Source: Syncephalis plumigaleata (Eukaryota > Zoopagomycota > Zoopagomycetes > Zoopagales > Piptocephalidaceae). From it: 38,810 nucleotides of DNA. Under the pieces are notes generated by a model. The model saw only the letters and a list, made by a program, of their open reading frames with translations, did no database searches and was not told where the DNA came from. The stretch lies in the NCBI GenBank assembly GCA_025201365.1, contig JAIXMF010000108.1, positions 1-38,810 of the forward strand, in the 5' to 3' direction. Every line of letters begins with the position of its first letter. Position 1 is the first letter of the stretch. Both the position numbers and the translations under genes were made by a program. This document shows positions 7,996 through 19,168 of the stretch, piece by piece.

Positions 7996-8754
7996 AGTGT
8001 TAACGGCCGGTGTTACAGTCGAGCGAGAGTTGAGTTCCAGTAATTTATCGTTTGGTCGATGTGTCTAGCAAGAAGGAAAAAAACGTATGACAAGGACCAG
8101 CCAGTGTCAATTGTAGTAGTTGCGATAATGTGGTAGAAGGACGGTTGACGTGATGATATGCTTTGAAATCCATACCCGATATCCACTTTATTTATAATAG
8201 CGAGCGGCATATAGCATATCCTTATTTGCAACCATTCAAATAAATGCAATTGATACGGCGGTCTAATCTCATGCATTTAGCGTTAACAAGCCAATGCCAT
8301 ATATGTCCAGACGATTGCTAAATTCAAAATAGACAAGCTGATGCTCAATTATTAATTGACGAGTGCACCAATGGCGAGAATGAATATCCACATATTTAGT
8401 AATAAGAATGTCCCTATTTATACTTGATAACCAATGGGGGAATCACCGGATAAATTTGAGTTTTAACAAAGGAGCAGCCTACACTCGACTAAGTAAATGG
8501 CTTGGAATGAGCAGTTAAGGAAGCCAGCAAGTTTTCAATTTTACACTGTGCTCTGATTAATCACAATGGATAAAGTATACACCGGTAAACTAGTCCGGTA
8601 AAGACAAACGATGTATTTCCACTAATTGATACTCTGACGTATACTAGCAATAATAATAATACTAATCAATTGAGCAAATATCTTCATATTCAGACATTTG
8701 GAATGGCTAAACATATCATGCATGGTTTATTAGTAACATTCCGCGGGTTATCCC
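7996..8754. other. Upstream region of LPMO B (duplicated, no gene seen)
   Basis: About 760 bp between LPMO B and the I78-like gene. It is nearly identical, in inverted orientation, to 20646-21404. High conservation across a non-coding region points to a recent duplication or conversion rather than selection. Contains the TATA box at 8189-8196 and an (AAT)n run near 8650. Confidence 0.6.
8189..8196 (-). promoter_or_regulatory. Probable TATA box of LPMO B
   Basis: TATAAATA on the minus strand, about 195 bp before the ATG at 7995. The same box at the same spacing precedes LPMO D (21204-21211) inside the duplicated block, so both copies kept it. Confidence 0.5.
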
Positions 8755-9080
8755 TTATCCGAAAAAGATACCCGTTATGATGTTGTCATTTACACGGACG
8801 TTTAGTCGATTCTCGATGAAATCCATCGTGTAGACAGATGATGGTCCAAGTATCCGGTGTGGATTAGGAAGCTTACTTTCATGTACAGTCTGTATTGCAT
8901 AGCGAGAGTAGTGCGTAGTTTTGGTTAGTTCCCTCATCCACCTCCCCCTTCATAGGATGGTATAGTTTGCTATACACCTACCATCGACTCGTCTATTCCT
9001 TCAGCGGCAGTCTCATTATCACGAAGTAGTCGTTTCCCAACTAGTTTCTGCTTCCACGCCTCGATGTCATTATGATTCAT
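8755..9080 (-). CDS. Small I78-like protease inhibitor gene, copy 1 (exon structure uncertain)
   Basis: The second part (8937-8755, 60 codons) contains HRILGPSSVYTMDF followed by IENRLNVRVND and ends ITGIFFG. This is the pattern of peptidase inhibitor family I78: an x-R-I-x-P loop, T-x-DF, RLNV, then a C-terminal Gly. Upstream, an ATG at 9080 opens MNHNDIEAWKQKLVGKRLL, giving the W...LVGK motif that starts these inhibitors. A GTAGGT donor near 8983 and AG acceptors near 8950 suggest an intron of 35-50 bp, but no consensus pair keeps the frame. Either a non-consensus donor is used or the gene is damaged. No signal peptide, so a cytosolic inhibitor is likely. A second copy lies at 20321-20645. 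The family call rests on short motifs. Confidence 0.5.
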
Positions 9081-9307
9081 TGTGAGATACTATGGAAACT
9101 ATACACTATTGTCAAGTTCAATAAATGAGTGAGAGAAAGAAAGGAATGACTAATACACCGTTAAATCCTAGTGATACATGCTGTAATGTAAGGAAAAATA
9201 ATAATCACATGCATGGCTATTGAATCACTCGCACGTTTATGTGTGAGCCTTGTTGACTGAATCAGTCAGAATTCACTATTTGCTATTTCTCTCTTTATTC
9301 TTTTATC

Positions 9308-10674
9308 ATGACTGACACTGCGATATCGATGTTCAAGAAGCGTGGACCTAAAGGTCTACGACGCAAGCGTCCAGCTGAGGATACGACGGCAGATAATGAT
9401 GATTCGGCATCAGATTCCGAATCTGTTGTAGTGCAAAAGAATCAACGAGTTGATCGAAATAATCCGCTAATTCAAGGTACAACAAGCATAATCGGCTCTA
9501 GTACCAAGAAGGGTCGTTGGCGCGAACATATAAACGGCGGCGAGGAGGAGAAAGAGAAGAAAACAAGTAAAGCTAAGGAGGAGGAGGAGGAGGATCTACA
9601 AGTTACATATGCGGCTCGACAAGAAGCGAAGGATAGTGCGTTAAAAGCGCGCGAAGACGCAACACGATCAGCCTGGGACATTCAAGAGGATGATCCAAAA
9701 GCGCAGGCATTGATTAATCAAGCACTAAAGGTAATGGCGGTCTATCGAGGAATGCTAAATGAGTCTAATTGTGTTATGCTACAGGATGCGGAAGCAGATG
9801 GTAATGAATTATATCGTGGTCAAAGCGGTTATCGCAGCTTCCAAACCGAGCGTGATCCTTCTAGTGCTAGCAGTGCAAGTACAGGATTTGCTTTGAATTC
9901 GAAATTACGGCAAGTATTATATTGAGGATAATAGTACACAATATCTATAGTAAGCTAACGCGCTAACTTGGATGAAATAATAGTGCCGGACCAATGCGAG
10001 CACCGGCTAACATTCGCGTAACTTGTCGATTTGATTATCAACCGGATATCTGTAAGGATTACAAAGGTAATACTGAGAAATTAACGATTTATCATCAGTT
10101 GGATGATTACTTACTTTCTAACAATAAACGATTATAGAAACGGGATTCTGTGGCTACGGTGATAGTTGCAAATTCATGCATGATCGTGGCGATTACAAGA
10201 GCGGTTGGCAATTGGATAAGGAATGGGACGAGTCGCATAAGAGTATTGCTAATGGAGGGGATCCGAACGAGTTTCTAGTAGAGAGTGACTCTGACGAGGA
10301 GATTCCATTTGCATGTTTAATCTGTCGACAACCCTTTGACAAGCCAGTTGTTACAAAGTAAGTAATCGATAGGGTAATGAGATGATTGTACGACGATAGC
10401 CAAATATTAATCTGCTGTTCATGATAGATGTGGCCATTATTTCTGTCAGAAATGTGCGCTAAAACGATATGCAAAGACACCGAAGTGTATGGCATGTGGC
10501 GGCCCTACTTCTGGCGTGTTTAAAACGGCCGTTAAAGTACTTGAGAAGATGCGCGAACGAGAGCGACAAAAGCATGAGAATGAAGGCTCGAAGGATAGCG
10601 GAGAAGAGGAAGAAAACTATTTGGATAACCTACCCGTTGAAGGAGAGGGAGCATTAGCAGAGCAAAGCGACTAG
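9308..10674 (+). CDS. CWC24: Pre-mRNA-splicing factor CWC24 / RNF113 (CCCH finger + RING)
   Basis: Spliceosome-associated ubiquitin-ligase-like protein acting at the first splicing step in the nucleus, 383 aa. Exons: 9308-9909, 9984-10066, 10138-10357, 10428-10674. The first ~200 residues are charged and disordered. [18 protein letters not shown] leads into the CCCH finger ([20 protein letters not shown], then MHDR). The RING follows: [18 protein letters not shown] and KCMACGG. Ends Asp/Glu-rich. All parts match the RNF113/Cwc24 order. Intron 1 (9910-9983) has a GC donor (GCAAGT); using it gives the frame that reads into GPMRAP, whereas the GT reading does not. The stop at 9923 seen without splicing is therefore intronic. 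Confidence 0.92.
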
Positions 10675-10978
10675 AGTATTGATCCATTGTTTTCTCGTAG
10701 TTTATTATTTAAATAAGTAAATAGCACAATATGTAAAGTGAATACTAGATTAGATTAAAGAGTAGTATAGATGCAATAGAAAAGTGTTGTAAGTAAATTC
10801 GCGTAAATGATCATCATTCCATTCCGTTCTTACAGGCTTTTTCCATCCAATTTGCGCAGTTAGCTTTCTGTCTTTACGAATAAATAATAATTAACACTTA
10901 CAAGTACAAGTACCCCCGTATTCTGTTTCCCAGCCCCCCTCTGGAGAAGGACTGGGGCGATAGCGATAACCACCGCGG
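10675..10978. other. Spacer downstream of CWC24
   Basis: About 300 bp of 3' flank with no recognisable gene. A short CT/GA-skewed patch lies near 10920-10960. Confidence 0.45.
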
Positions 10979-11176
10979 TTAATTTGTTTTTTGTTGTTTG
11001 GACCCCCGTTGTCCTTGCTCATCATTGCTTGAACGTTTAGAAGGAACGGTACTTCGTTGGAATTGTGTTGGAATACCCTTTCCATTACGAACACTGCGAA
11101 TAATCTGAATGAAGTTCAGACATGCTGCCATATCCCGATTCCATAAACGATCATTAATAGCTACTTGTAAGTACAT
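10979..11176 (-). pseudogene. Remnant of a Fanzor/TnpB-like RNA-guided nuclease gene (C-terminal end)
   Basis: A short reading frame encodes INDRLWNRDMAACLNF followed by IQIIRSVRNGKGIPTQFQR and a basic tail. The NRDxxAAxNF core resembles the last RuvC motif of TnpB and eukaryotic Fanzor proteins (DRDxNAAxNI), and the G-x-P-x-x-F ending is common in fungal transposon-borne copies. The Cys4 zinc ribbon that should precede it and the rest of the protein are absent: upstream on the minus strand there are only stops. I read it as a degraded terminal fragment with little chance of function. Alternatively it is a chance ORF. A perfect short inverted repeat (GATAGTTATCGCTATC) sits upstream near 11238. 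Confidence 0.4.
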
Positions 11177-11509
11177 GACATGACAATATCCAACTATACT
11201 AGTACACTTGTATCGTCTACCTTATATATTTGATAATGATAGTTATCGCTATCAATAAATGATCCATTACTAATACTGAATTGTTATTATTATCATGCTA
11301 TATCAATTGGCATTTCTATGGTAATAATGGTGTTAACAATTGTGCAAATCTATTTATTAGTAAACAGCAAATGTTAAAGGATAAATGCGCTAATTGGATG
11401 GAAAAACACTGTACAAGCACACAAACATACACAAATACGTACACGTGTACATTCCAACTTGTCCTTGATACTATTCGTTCTTCTTTTATTTCCATCTTGT
11501 CAGTTCACC
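11177..11509. other. Spacer upstream of the SmgGDS-like gene
   Basis: AT-rich promoter region. It includes the short palindrome near 11238-11253 and a C/A-rich run (CACAAACATACACAAATACG) near 11420. A CT-rich stretch precedes the ATG at 11510. No gene seen. Confidence 0.45.
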
Positions 11510-14425
11510 ATGTCTAGTGAGGTTGAAGCATCTACTACGGTTCGAGAACCGTCATCTGACTGCGCCAACAATATCGAGCAGTGTTGTGCGCAGTTAAAAA
11601 CGATATCCGAAGAAGTTGAACGGAATCATCCTGTAGACAACGGCAGACTACTTACTCTTGCCGAACAAGCTGCTATCTGGGGTCGTAATGGTAATCAGCT
11701 AACTAACTAGCTAGCTAGCACTTACTATGATAGTATCTTTTGCTTACTTTACTTCTTATACTGCCGCTATCTAGCTAATAACCGGGATATTCTCGGTACT
11801 TCAGGTCTTTTAAAAGTAATATGTGATATTATTGCCAATAAAACTGCACGAGTTGAGGAATCAGCTTATGTCCAGTGTCTACGTGTGGTTGCCAATGCTT
11901 GTGCTGATCATGGTAAGCGTGTTGTTAAATAGGCTAACCTACGATAGCTCATCTACTAGTAATATAGGCGATAACCGTGATATTGTATTGGATAGTCAAT
12001 GCTATGAAACGATCATTTCCTCGCTAAGTGGCTTGCCCGAATCAAACACCATTGTTATCGCCAAATTCGTGATGGCCACCTTGAATAATCTAGCCAACGA
12101 TCATAGTATGTGATTATCATCATCATCGTCATCATCATTATAGGAATACTAGGCTGATATGAATATTAGGTCCATTGAGACAGAAACTATTAAGTGCCAA
12201 TATCATGACCATCATTCCACCATGGTTAGATCCGAGTATGCTTGACAAGGAACCCGATGGTGATGTCGTAGTCGTTTACACAGCTAGACTACTATTCACC
12301 CTTTTGGAAGAAAGTAAGCTTAGAATGATATGTGTAATCAAGTGTGAATGCATTGATGCTCATCTTCGTATCTCTTCCATTAGGTGGATCGATTCTCAAG
12401 TTCCTCGAAGCAGATGGACTTGGCACTATTATTCCATTAGCGGAAAAGCTCTTAACAATGGAGGATCCAAGCGAGAATCCTGCTACTTGCACTGTTCTCG
12501 ATATATTACAGGTTCTAACTGCATTAAATGGTAGGATATTATCACTTGGTATAGATAGATGCACAAGCGTGTAAGCTAACAATAGGGTTAACAATAGAAA
12601 CGGCACAGGAAGCAGTTGGTACATCGAAGCTACTTTACACTTTGATGAATGCAATTGAAAGGAGATACATTAATGAGCAAGGCGATTGTATCGATGAAGA
12701 AAAGAATGACGACGAAGATGACGACAATAACAACAATGACTATAAAGAGTATATTGTGCCAGTACTCATACATGTATTCTCAAGCGGTAAATACAAATAT
12801 AAATAGATAAATATGTATATATAAATATGTATATTAATGACTTATTATTATTGTTTGTCTAGATACCTTGATGTTGCCTCTCTATACCAATGAGAAGGTG
12901 ATGAATCAGCTCATGCGATGGATCAAGTCTAAATCTGAGAAAATGGCAACAGTCGGCTTCCTGTGTCTATGCAACATATCTCGTATTGGTAAGTGCATGT
13001 ATTATTGAGTAGCCTAGTATGCGTATACATATGTATATATTGACATGCTAATACGTTATTATACATACATCCATGCATACATACATACAGAGAAAGTTGC
13101 AACAGGATTACTCACAGAATGGCAAGTAATGCCGCAATTACATTATTGGCTAAAGAATAGCACTGAACCATCGACAAAGCATGCTATCATTGGACTACTT
13201 AGAAATATGGCCGTACCATGTAATTGCCACTAATATCGTGTAGTAATGTATACCGCTAACTAGAAAATGTAACACTAAATAGATTCAAATCCACTAAAGA
13301 TATACAGCAATGATCTTATGATACTACTTGCTCCATTAGTCAACCATTCAATGCAAGCCATATATGCCAAGGTCATTGTACTACTCAAGATTATGACTAG
13401 ACCATTGTCGCAACAAGGTAATCAATGATTGTGATGATGATGTTTTGTAAACAATACCGTTTAACATTTATGTCTATATATATATATATATGTTATATAG
13501 AGAGTAGCAATGAAGAATGCGCCAAATCCATCTGTACATCCTCATCTCCTGGTAACGAAGCAATTATTACGCGTGTATACCGATTGCTTGAAACAGCAAC
13601 CGATGACACGACAAAGAACGAGTCATATCGCTTAATCGGACATCTTATTCGATATGGTTGGGATTCCAGTGTCAATGCAAATAGTGAGTAGACAAACATA
13701 TACATATAAGCACCTTCAATAGATCACATTAATTAACAGTGATAATATAGCGGCTAGTGTGATTCGTGCCTCTTTATTGGCACATTTAGTGTTCCCATCT
13801 TTTGTGGAATTCACCGTTACAAACAAGCATCCTATGCTGTTTAACGAATGTCTAAACACACTCACAATTGTAGCCGAAAAGGCCGATACATGTAAGTGGA
13901 GCAAGCGCATAAACTCAATCAACCCACTACTCTACTTATCTAACAATGATGATACTAGTTGATCTCCTAGAGAAAGAGATATTCAAGTCACATACCATTA
14001 CAAGTCAAGCAGAACCGGGTCAAACAGGAGCCGTGCCACCACCGACATCAGTGAATCTGTGTAGTAAAATAGTAAATCTGCTAAAGGAGAATGATCCAAA
14101 ATTACCCATAGAATATCGATCCAATGCAATAACATTCCTGGATGTATTCATGCATGCCGGTAAGAAGTCTATTGGTGGTAAGTTATAGCATTGAATTAGC
14201 AATGTAATATCAAATTGTATTCACCCTTTACTAACCAATCTCGAATATCAAGTACGCGGTTCAACAATGCAGAGAATGTTAACCCACGTATATCCTGTCA
14301 TTGTCGATCAACTGGCGAAAGATCCTGAACCTGTCAGTAAGGAAGTTAAGAGCAAGGCTGAGACACTAGCTCAATTCTTAGAAGAATACAAGATGATATA
14401 TGTCTTGAATCGTTATAACTATTAA
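11510..14425 (+). CDS. SmgGDS-like armadillo-repeat protein (RAP1GDS1 homologue)
   Basis: Predicted cytosolic armadillo protein that binds small GTPases (chaperone/GDP-dissociation stimulator type), 674 aa. Thirteen exons: 11510-11690, 11775-11912, 11968-12105, 12170-12313, 12384-12530, 12598-12786, 12863-12988, 13091-13219, 13283-13417, 13501-13683, 13751-13891, 13959-14159, 14253-14425. All twelve introns are phase 1 and every internal exon is a multiple of three, so exons correspond roughly to repeat units. Typical repeat text: NNRDILGTSGLLKVICDII, then VVANACADHGDNRD and TLNNLANDHS. An acidic Asp/Asn loop lies in exon 6. Repeat periodicity and the NACADxxxNR motif fit RAP1GDS1; a different ARM protein cannot be excluded. 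Confidence 0.72.
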
Positions 14426-14553
14426 ACAAGTCCAATGCATATAGCACTATTCTACAACATACTCGTTTCTTATTAAGATGCATGATTGCATATGTAACAA
14501 TTGTAATAATAATAGTACTAATAGTAGTAACGTTTATTAGAACTGTCGTTCAA

Positions 14554-14889
14554 TTAAAGTGGCTTAGCAGGCAACTGCGTCAATAGAATGTTGCATCGTT
14601 TCTTAAGTGTAACGCGTTGACGTGAGTATTTGTCGTCAGGCGAGAAGCGAGCTATTATCAGCAAGATTAGTTATACTGTATTACACACGCTTGTCATGCT
14701 AAATACCTGGATGAGCCGACTTGGTTACAGCGCCTTTAGGGGAGGCTTTCTACGATAGTTTGATTGAGTAGAACAACGAGTTAATATATATATATGTATA
14801 TATGTGTGTATACTGATTCCACAAGTACAACTAACCTTAAGCGTATAGACACGCTTGCCATCGGCTCCTTCGTAGTACATGAGATGCAT
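14554..14889 (-). CDS. NOP10: H/ACA snoRNP subunit NOP10, 64 aa
   Basis: Core protein of H/ACA ribonucleoprotein, which pseudouridylates rRNA and snRNA in the nucleolus. Three exons: 14889-14836, 14749-14707, 14651-14554. The assembled protein reads [18 protein letters not shown], then [20 protein letters not shown], then [13 protein letters not shown] and a short tail. This matches NOP10 end to end, including length (64 aa, as in human). Too short and split to appear as one open frame. It stands head to head with AATF (start 15059), with 169 bp between the two ATGs. Confidence 0.95.
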
Positions 14890-15058
14890 GGTTAGCTTTG
14901 ATTTAAACGATAAACCGGCAAGTCAATCTGATGATCTTCGTAGTTAAGGGTAAATAACCGCTAAAGTGATAAGGAAAGAACGAGTTGAAAAGTAGAAAAA
15001 AAAAAGTAGAAAAAAGCAAAAATATTTCTTTTTTATTTCTTCAAGTCATTCCATCAAC

Positions 15059-17566
15059 ATGCCTACATGTAAGTTGATTTGTAAAGTAGAATTCTAACTG
15101 GTAATTAACGTCGTACCACTTTGTATATATATATATATATAGCACGACGTAAGCAGAAGAAGAGTCTAGGAGAACAGCTGGCCAGCTTACTGGACCCAAC
15201 ACCTCAAGGTGAGTATAATAGTGTAAAGTAGATAGAATAAAAATGGTTAACTTTCCATACAATCGATATAGATGTTGACCCAGAGGAGTTTGGTGAAACA
15301 TTCCAGAATCATTCAATGATGGATAACGATAATTCTGACGCTAATGGTGTCGACAATAGTGATGATGATGATGATGATGATGGCTATGGTCAGGTAGCGG
15401 CACGCGCTCATTACATTGATATGGGGTAATTAGATAGATAAATAGATAGATAGATGTATATATGTAGTCGATACTAATACAACATTATTCAGACGTAGTC
15501 AAATGCGTAACAATACGGAATTCCTAGTTGATGATCCTAAATATGAAGGGAAAGCTCAGAGTCGATCCAAACTATATGAATCAGATGATGAAGAACATAA
15601 TAATCGTGCCACCGTTGATCGATCATATAGTTCTTCATTAGGGAGTGAGGAATTTATTACGGCAGATGAGCAAGAGGACAGTGAAGATGATGTTAGTGAA
15701 GATGAAGAAGAAGAAGATGATGATGAAGAAGATGAACATCAGAATGACATGTCTAGTGAAGAGGAACAAGAAACGGTATGTTATACTACACTTCATATTA
15801 TCACTATATATATATATATGTAACTTATGCACATTGATAGGATATGAATATGGAAGATGTAGATAGTACATTAAAAGAAATGGAAAAGGAAGAGAGGCAA
15901 GTATGGAATAGTTATGATTATAGATGATTCATACTTATACTCGTAATTAGACAATTGAAGACTACTATCACTCAAGGAGCAAAATCGGATGTAAGCAAGG
16001 GCATTGATGTACGGCATCAAATGGTAAGTTGAATACGAGTAATGTAATTACTATGAGTGGAATAGTACATACTAATCATTATTTGCAGTTGTTGTGGGAT
16101 AACTTGTTAGATACGCGTATTCGATTGCAAAAGTCTGTACTGCTAGCCAATCAATTGCCTCAGGTAATTATAAGATGTGGTATATTGAATACAGGCATAA
16201 CAGCTAATGAACCTGATCTAGTCTGAAAACTTCTACTCATTCGTGCAAGACATTAACGATGATAGTGTGTTAAGGAAGACACATCAGAAAATATACGGAT
16301 TACTAGAGGATCTAGTTGATTTACGCTTGGTAAATACATACACATCTATAGATGCATTTACGATTATTAACTAGATATCATAGTGTATAATAGAACAGAA
16401 TGCAACGATGGATGTATCTCTGGATTCATTGAAGCAACGTAAACGATCCCACGAGGTTATGGAGAAGGATGGTGAAACGATAGACTGGTCATTAGGCATA
16501 AAAAATCTTGATAATATTTGGTCGAGTGTTAAACAATTGGAGAATAGGTAAGATGCCATTAATAATGATTGAGTAATAATAAGTGTACTAATATCATGAT
16601 GATTAGCTTCAAACCGTACATGAATGAGACATTAGAGAAATGGCACAATAAAGTACAAGTGGCAGCTGGTGTACCGCTTAATAAAAAGTTCAAAGCTATT
16701 AATCAGGTTGGTTGACTAGTCATTGATTGACAATTTGCCAATGGAATACTAATCTATTCATTGATGCGTGATAGGGTGTACACGAACAAATCAATCAAGT
16801 ATTAGCCGATAAGGATCGACTTGTAAAGCGTACACAACTCAAGCGCAATGACTACCAAATACTGGGAAGGGTAAGCTATTACAATATCAAGCAAATGTGA
16901 AATGACTAATCCTAAGTGTATGATAAATAGACGGAAACTACCACGGTGAATGAGCATGACACGATGGATGATACGAATAAAACGAATGGTGAAGATTCAC
17001 TCAATAAGGATTACGATAATGAGATATTCGACGATACAGACTTTTACCAGCAATTACTACGTGAATTAATCGAAAGTCGTATGGTGGATACTGGTGAGTT
17101 GAAACGATGATATTGCGAGGATATACGTGTAGATTAACATTGTTACACTCGCTTCTTCAAGATGATCCAATGGCCATTGGTGTTAGATGGGCAGCATTGA
17201 AGCAACAAACAAAGAAGAACAAGAAGAAGGTCGACACGAAAGCAAGCAAGGGAAGAAAGCTTAGGTAAGTAGTAGACATACACACACACTCATATATGAC
17301 AATACAATACAGCAAGATAACTAATGGATGTATGTATGTATGTATGTAATGTCTCAATCGTATTTATTAGATATCACGTTCATGATAAGTTACAAAACTT
17401 TATGGTACCTATTCCAACTGGTACATGGCATCAGGAGATGACCGATGAGTTGTACGCGTCGCTATTTGGTCAACAGCAACAGCAGCGTGCGGAACGAGAA
17501 CAACCGACAGCATTGGTGGAACAAACGATCACTAATGATTTTGGTGGTCTACGCTTATTCAGTTAA
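15059..17566 (+). CDS. BFR2: AATF/BFR2 ribosome-biogenesis protein
   Basis: Nucleolar SSU-processome factor needed for early 18S rRNA processing, 543 aa. Fourteen exons: 15059-15068, 15143-15208, 15272-15425, 15493-15775, 15841-15896, 15951-16023, 16089-16163, 16222-16329, 16399-16547, 16607-16706, 16775-16870, 16931-17093, 17162-17264, 17371-17566. The N-terminus (SLGEQLASLLDPTPQDVDPE) and long acidic region (residues ~30-170) are typical. AATF leucine-zipper-like domain: LLWDNLLDTRIRLQKSVLLA. Conserved C-terminal block: DDTDFYQQLLRELIES, then basic KKNKKKVDTKASKGRKLRY, then HDKLQNFMVPIP. Exon 1 codes only three and a third codons. Intron 5 (15897-15950) has a GC donor (GCAAGT), required by frame. 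Confidence 0.93.
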
Positions 17567-18680
17567 TTTACTAAAACTACAATTACAATAATTATGATAA
17601 TAACAAATGAAAGATAATACGATCATTTCATTAGAAATACTTGTTTAATGTCATGGTATCGGATATCGCTATTATTGATTCCGGTGTTAATATTATTCAT
17701 GTTACAGAACCATTCATGATGGAAACAATGTGGCCGCAATGACGACAATTAGTTATTGTGAATGTGTAACATAATACTGGTTACTTCAAAATGAAAAAGC
17801 TTGAATGAAGATATGATACAAATAATCTCAAGTGATACGATATACTTGGACAAGTAACCGCCCGATTCTAATAATCATTTGTTCATGTCATAACATCCTA
17901 ATACAGACTTGTGCACGGCATTTTTACAACGATAAAGAAGTAAATTATTACATGATTGAATGGCCTAATTTTAATGAATTATTATAATGAATTACTTGAC
18001 GTAGTTGCAATACGTATAATGTCAATGCGCGAGTTGTCCGAGCCAATAGTTTCCTTTTACTGTTCTGTAAATAGATGTACACGACGAAACGTAGTTTAGG
18101 ATACTATGCTATTGCTCTCCGTTTTGATTGAATTCAACTCGGATGAAACACACGTCAACTTATGGAGGCGCGTAATTCCTTTTTCTAATATACAAGTGGG
18201 TTAATTTTTTTGAATATACGAAACATCATTCGAAACTCGGCTTTTTCTTTTCCGTGACAAAAATATCCTTACTCGACGTAGCTAATAGATCCGAGTCCTC
18301 CTTACAAGAGACACCAAGTAGAATGGGGCGAGATGGGATGGGAGCGAAAAAAAACGAAGAAGAAGAATGGTTCTGTATAGCTCGATAAGTGAGTGAAAAC
18401 CCGAGCAACAACCCTAATCGTAATGACTCGTGTGTTCAACAATAGTTGACACGGTGATACAGGCAAGGTGCGCTACACATATATGAGCAAAATAACGCAA
18501 TGGCATGGCAGTGGTACGTTTACCACGGCTCTGATCATTACTGATTTCCCATGCAGATATTGTGCAAATAAACATAGTGCAACACCTGTAGAACAGGTAA
18601 ATGAACGAGATTTCTAAAAGTAGATGTGCCCTACAGAGTCAGCATGCTTTGATGGCGATGTTTGCATGGCGAGTAAAGGA

Positions 18681-18705
18681 GGGGGAGGGGGGGGGGGGGG
18701 GGGGG
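18681..18705 (+). repeat. Poly-G homopolymer tract (G5-A-G19)
   Basis: Simple-sequence run with strong G-quadruplex potential, unusual in this AT-rich region. The exact length may be unreliable in an assembly. Confidence 0.85.
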
Positions 18706-18893
18706 TGAAACAGCACTGTACTCTCGGCATTTCTCATTCGGGCTTTATAGAGGCCTATGTAACATATCGGTGTGGGGGCTAAACATAGCGACCAGTTTAG
18801 TCAAAGTGTAAAGAGACTGGTGCTTGCACACATACACACACACCCATCATTTAGCATGTTTATAGAGTAGGACAGCGATGAACCCAAATTAGA

Positions 18894-18901
18894 TATAAAT
18901 A
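18894..18901 (+). promoter_or_regulatory. Probable TATA box of LPMO C
   Basis: TATAAATA about 270 bp before the ATG at 19169. LPMO E has a similar box about 300 bp before its ATG, so these two related genes share a long leader. Confidence 0.4.
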
Positions 18902-19168
18902 AGCGAGGTGATAGGAAAGTAACATATGCACTTTATTCGAATAACCTCTTCTTACGTCTTCTTCTACAACGACTACCGCTACCAATTTTGTTCTACGATA
19001 ACACAACTTGGGCTGTGCCTATTGATTTGTGTTCATTTTCTGTTAACTGCCCTTCAAGTAGCCAACTTTACCTCACGATTCAAGGTTAAGCAATCTAAAA
19101 GTACTTCCTGCTGCTGTTGACCGGTACTCTTCACTCCAACAATACACGTACTTTCGATAAAATCAAAC

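Larger units (their letters stand above)
17567..19168. other. Long spacer between AATF and LPMO C, with a poly-G tract
   Basis: 1.6 kb without a supportable gene. Contains a G5-A-G19 tract at 18681-18705, a (CA)n patch near 18830, and a TATA box at 18894-18901 probably serving LPMO C. A CT-rich leader precedes the LPMO ATG. No tRNA or known ncRNA was recognised. Confidence 0.55.

Noticed and set aside
9907-9925. Stop at 9923 as the end of a 205 aa protein
   Set aside because: The GC-AG intron removes it and connects to the CCCH and RING domains of CWC24.
17567-18925. Possible gene or ncRNA in the long spacer before LPMO C
   Set aside because: Only short frames without family resemblance or matching splice sites; no tRNA box A/B pair or known RNA motif seen.
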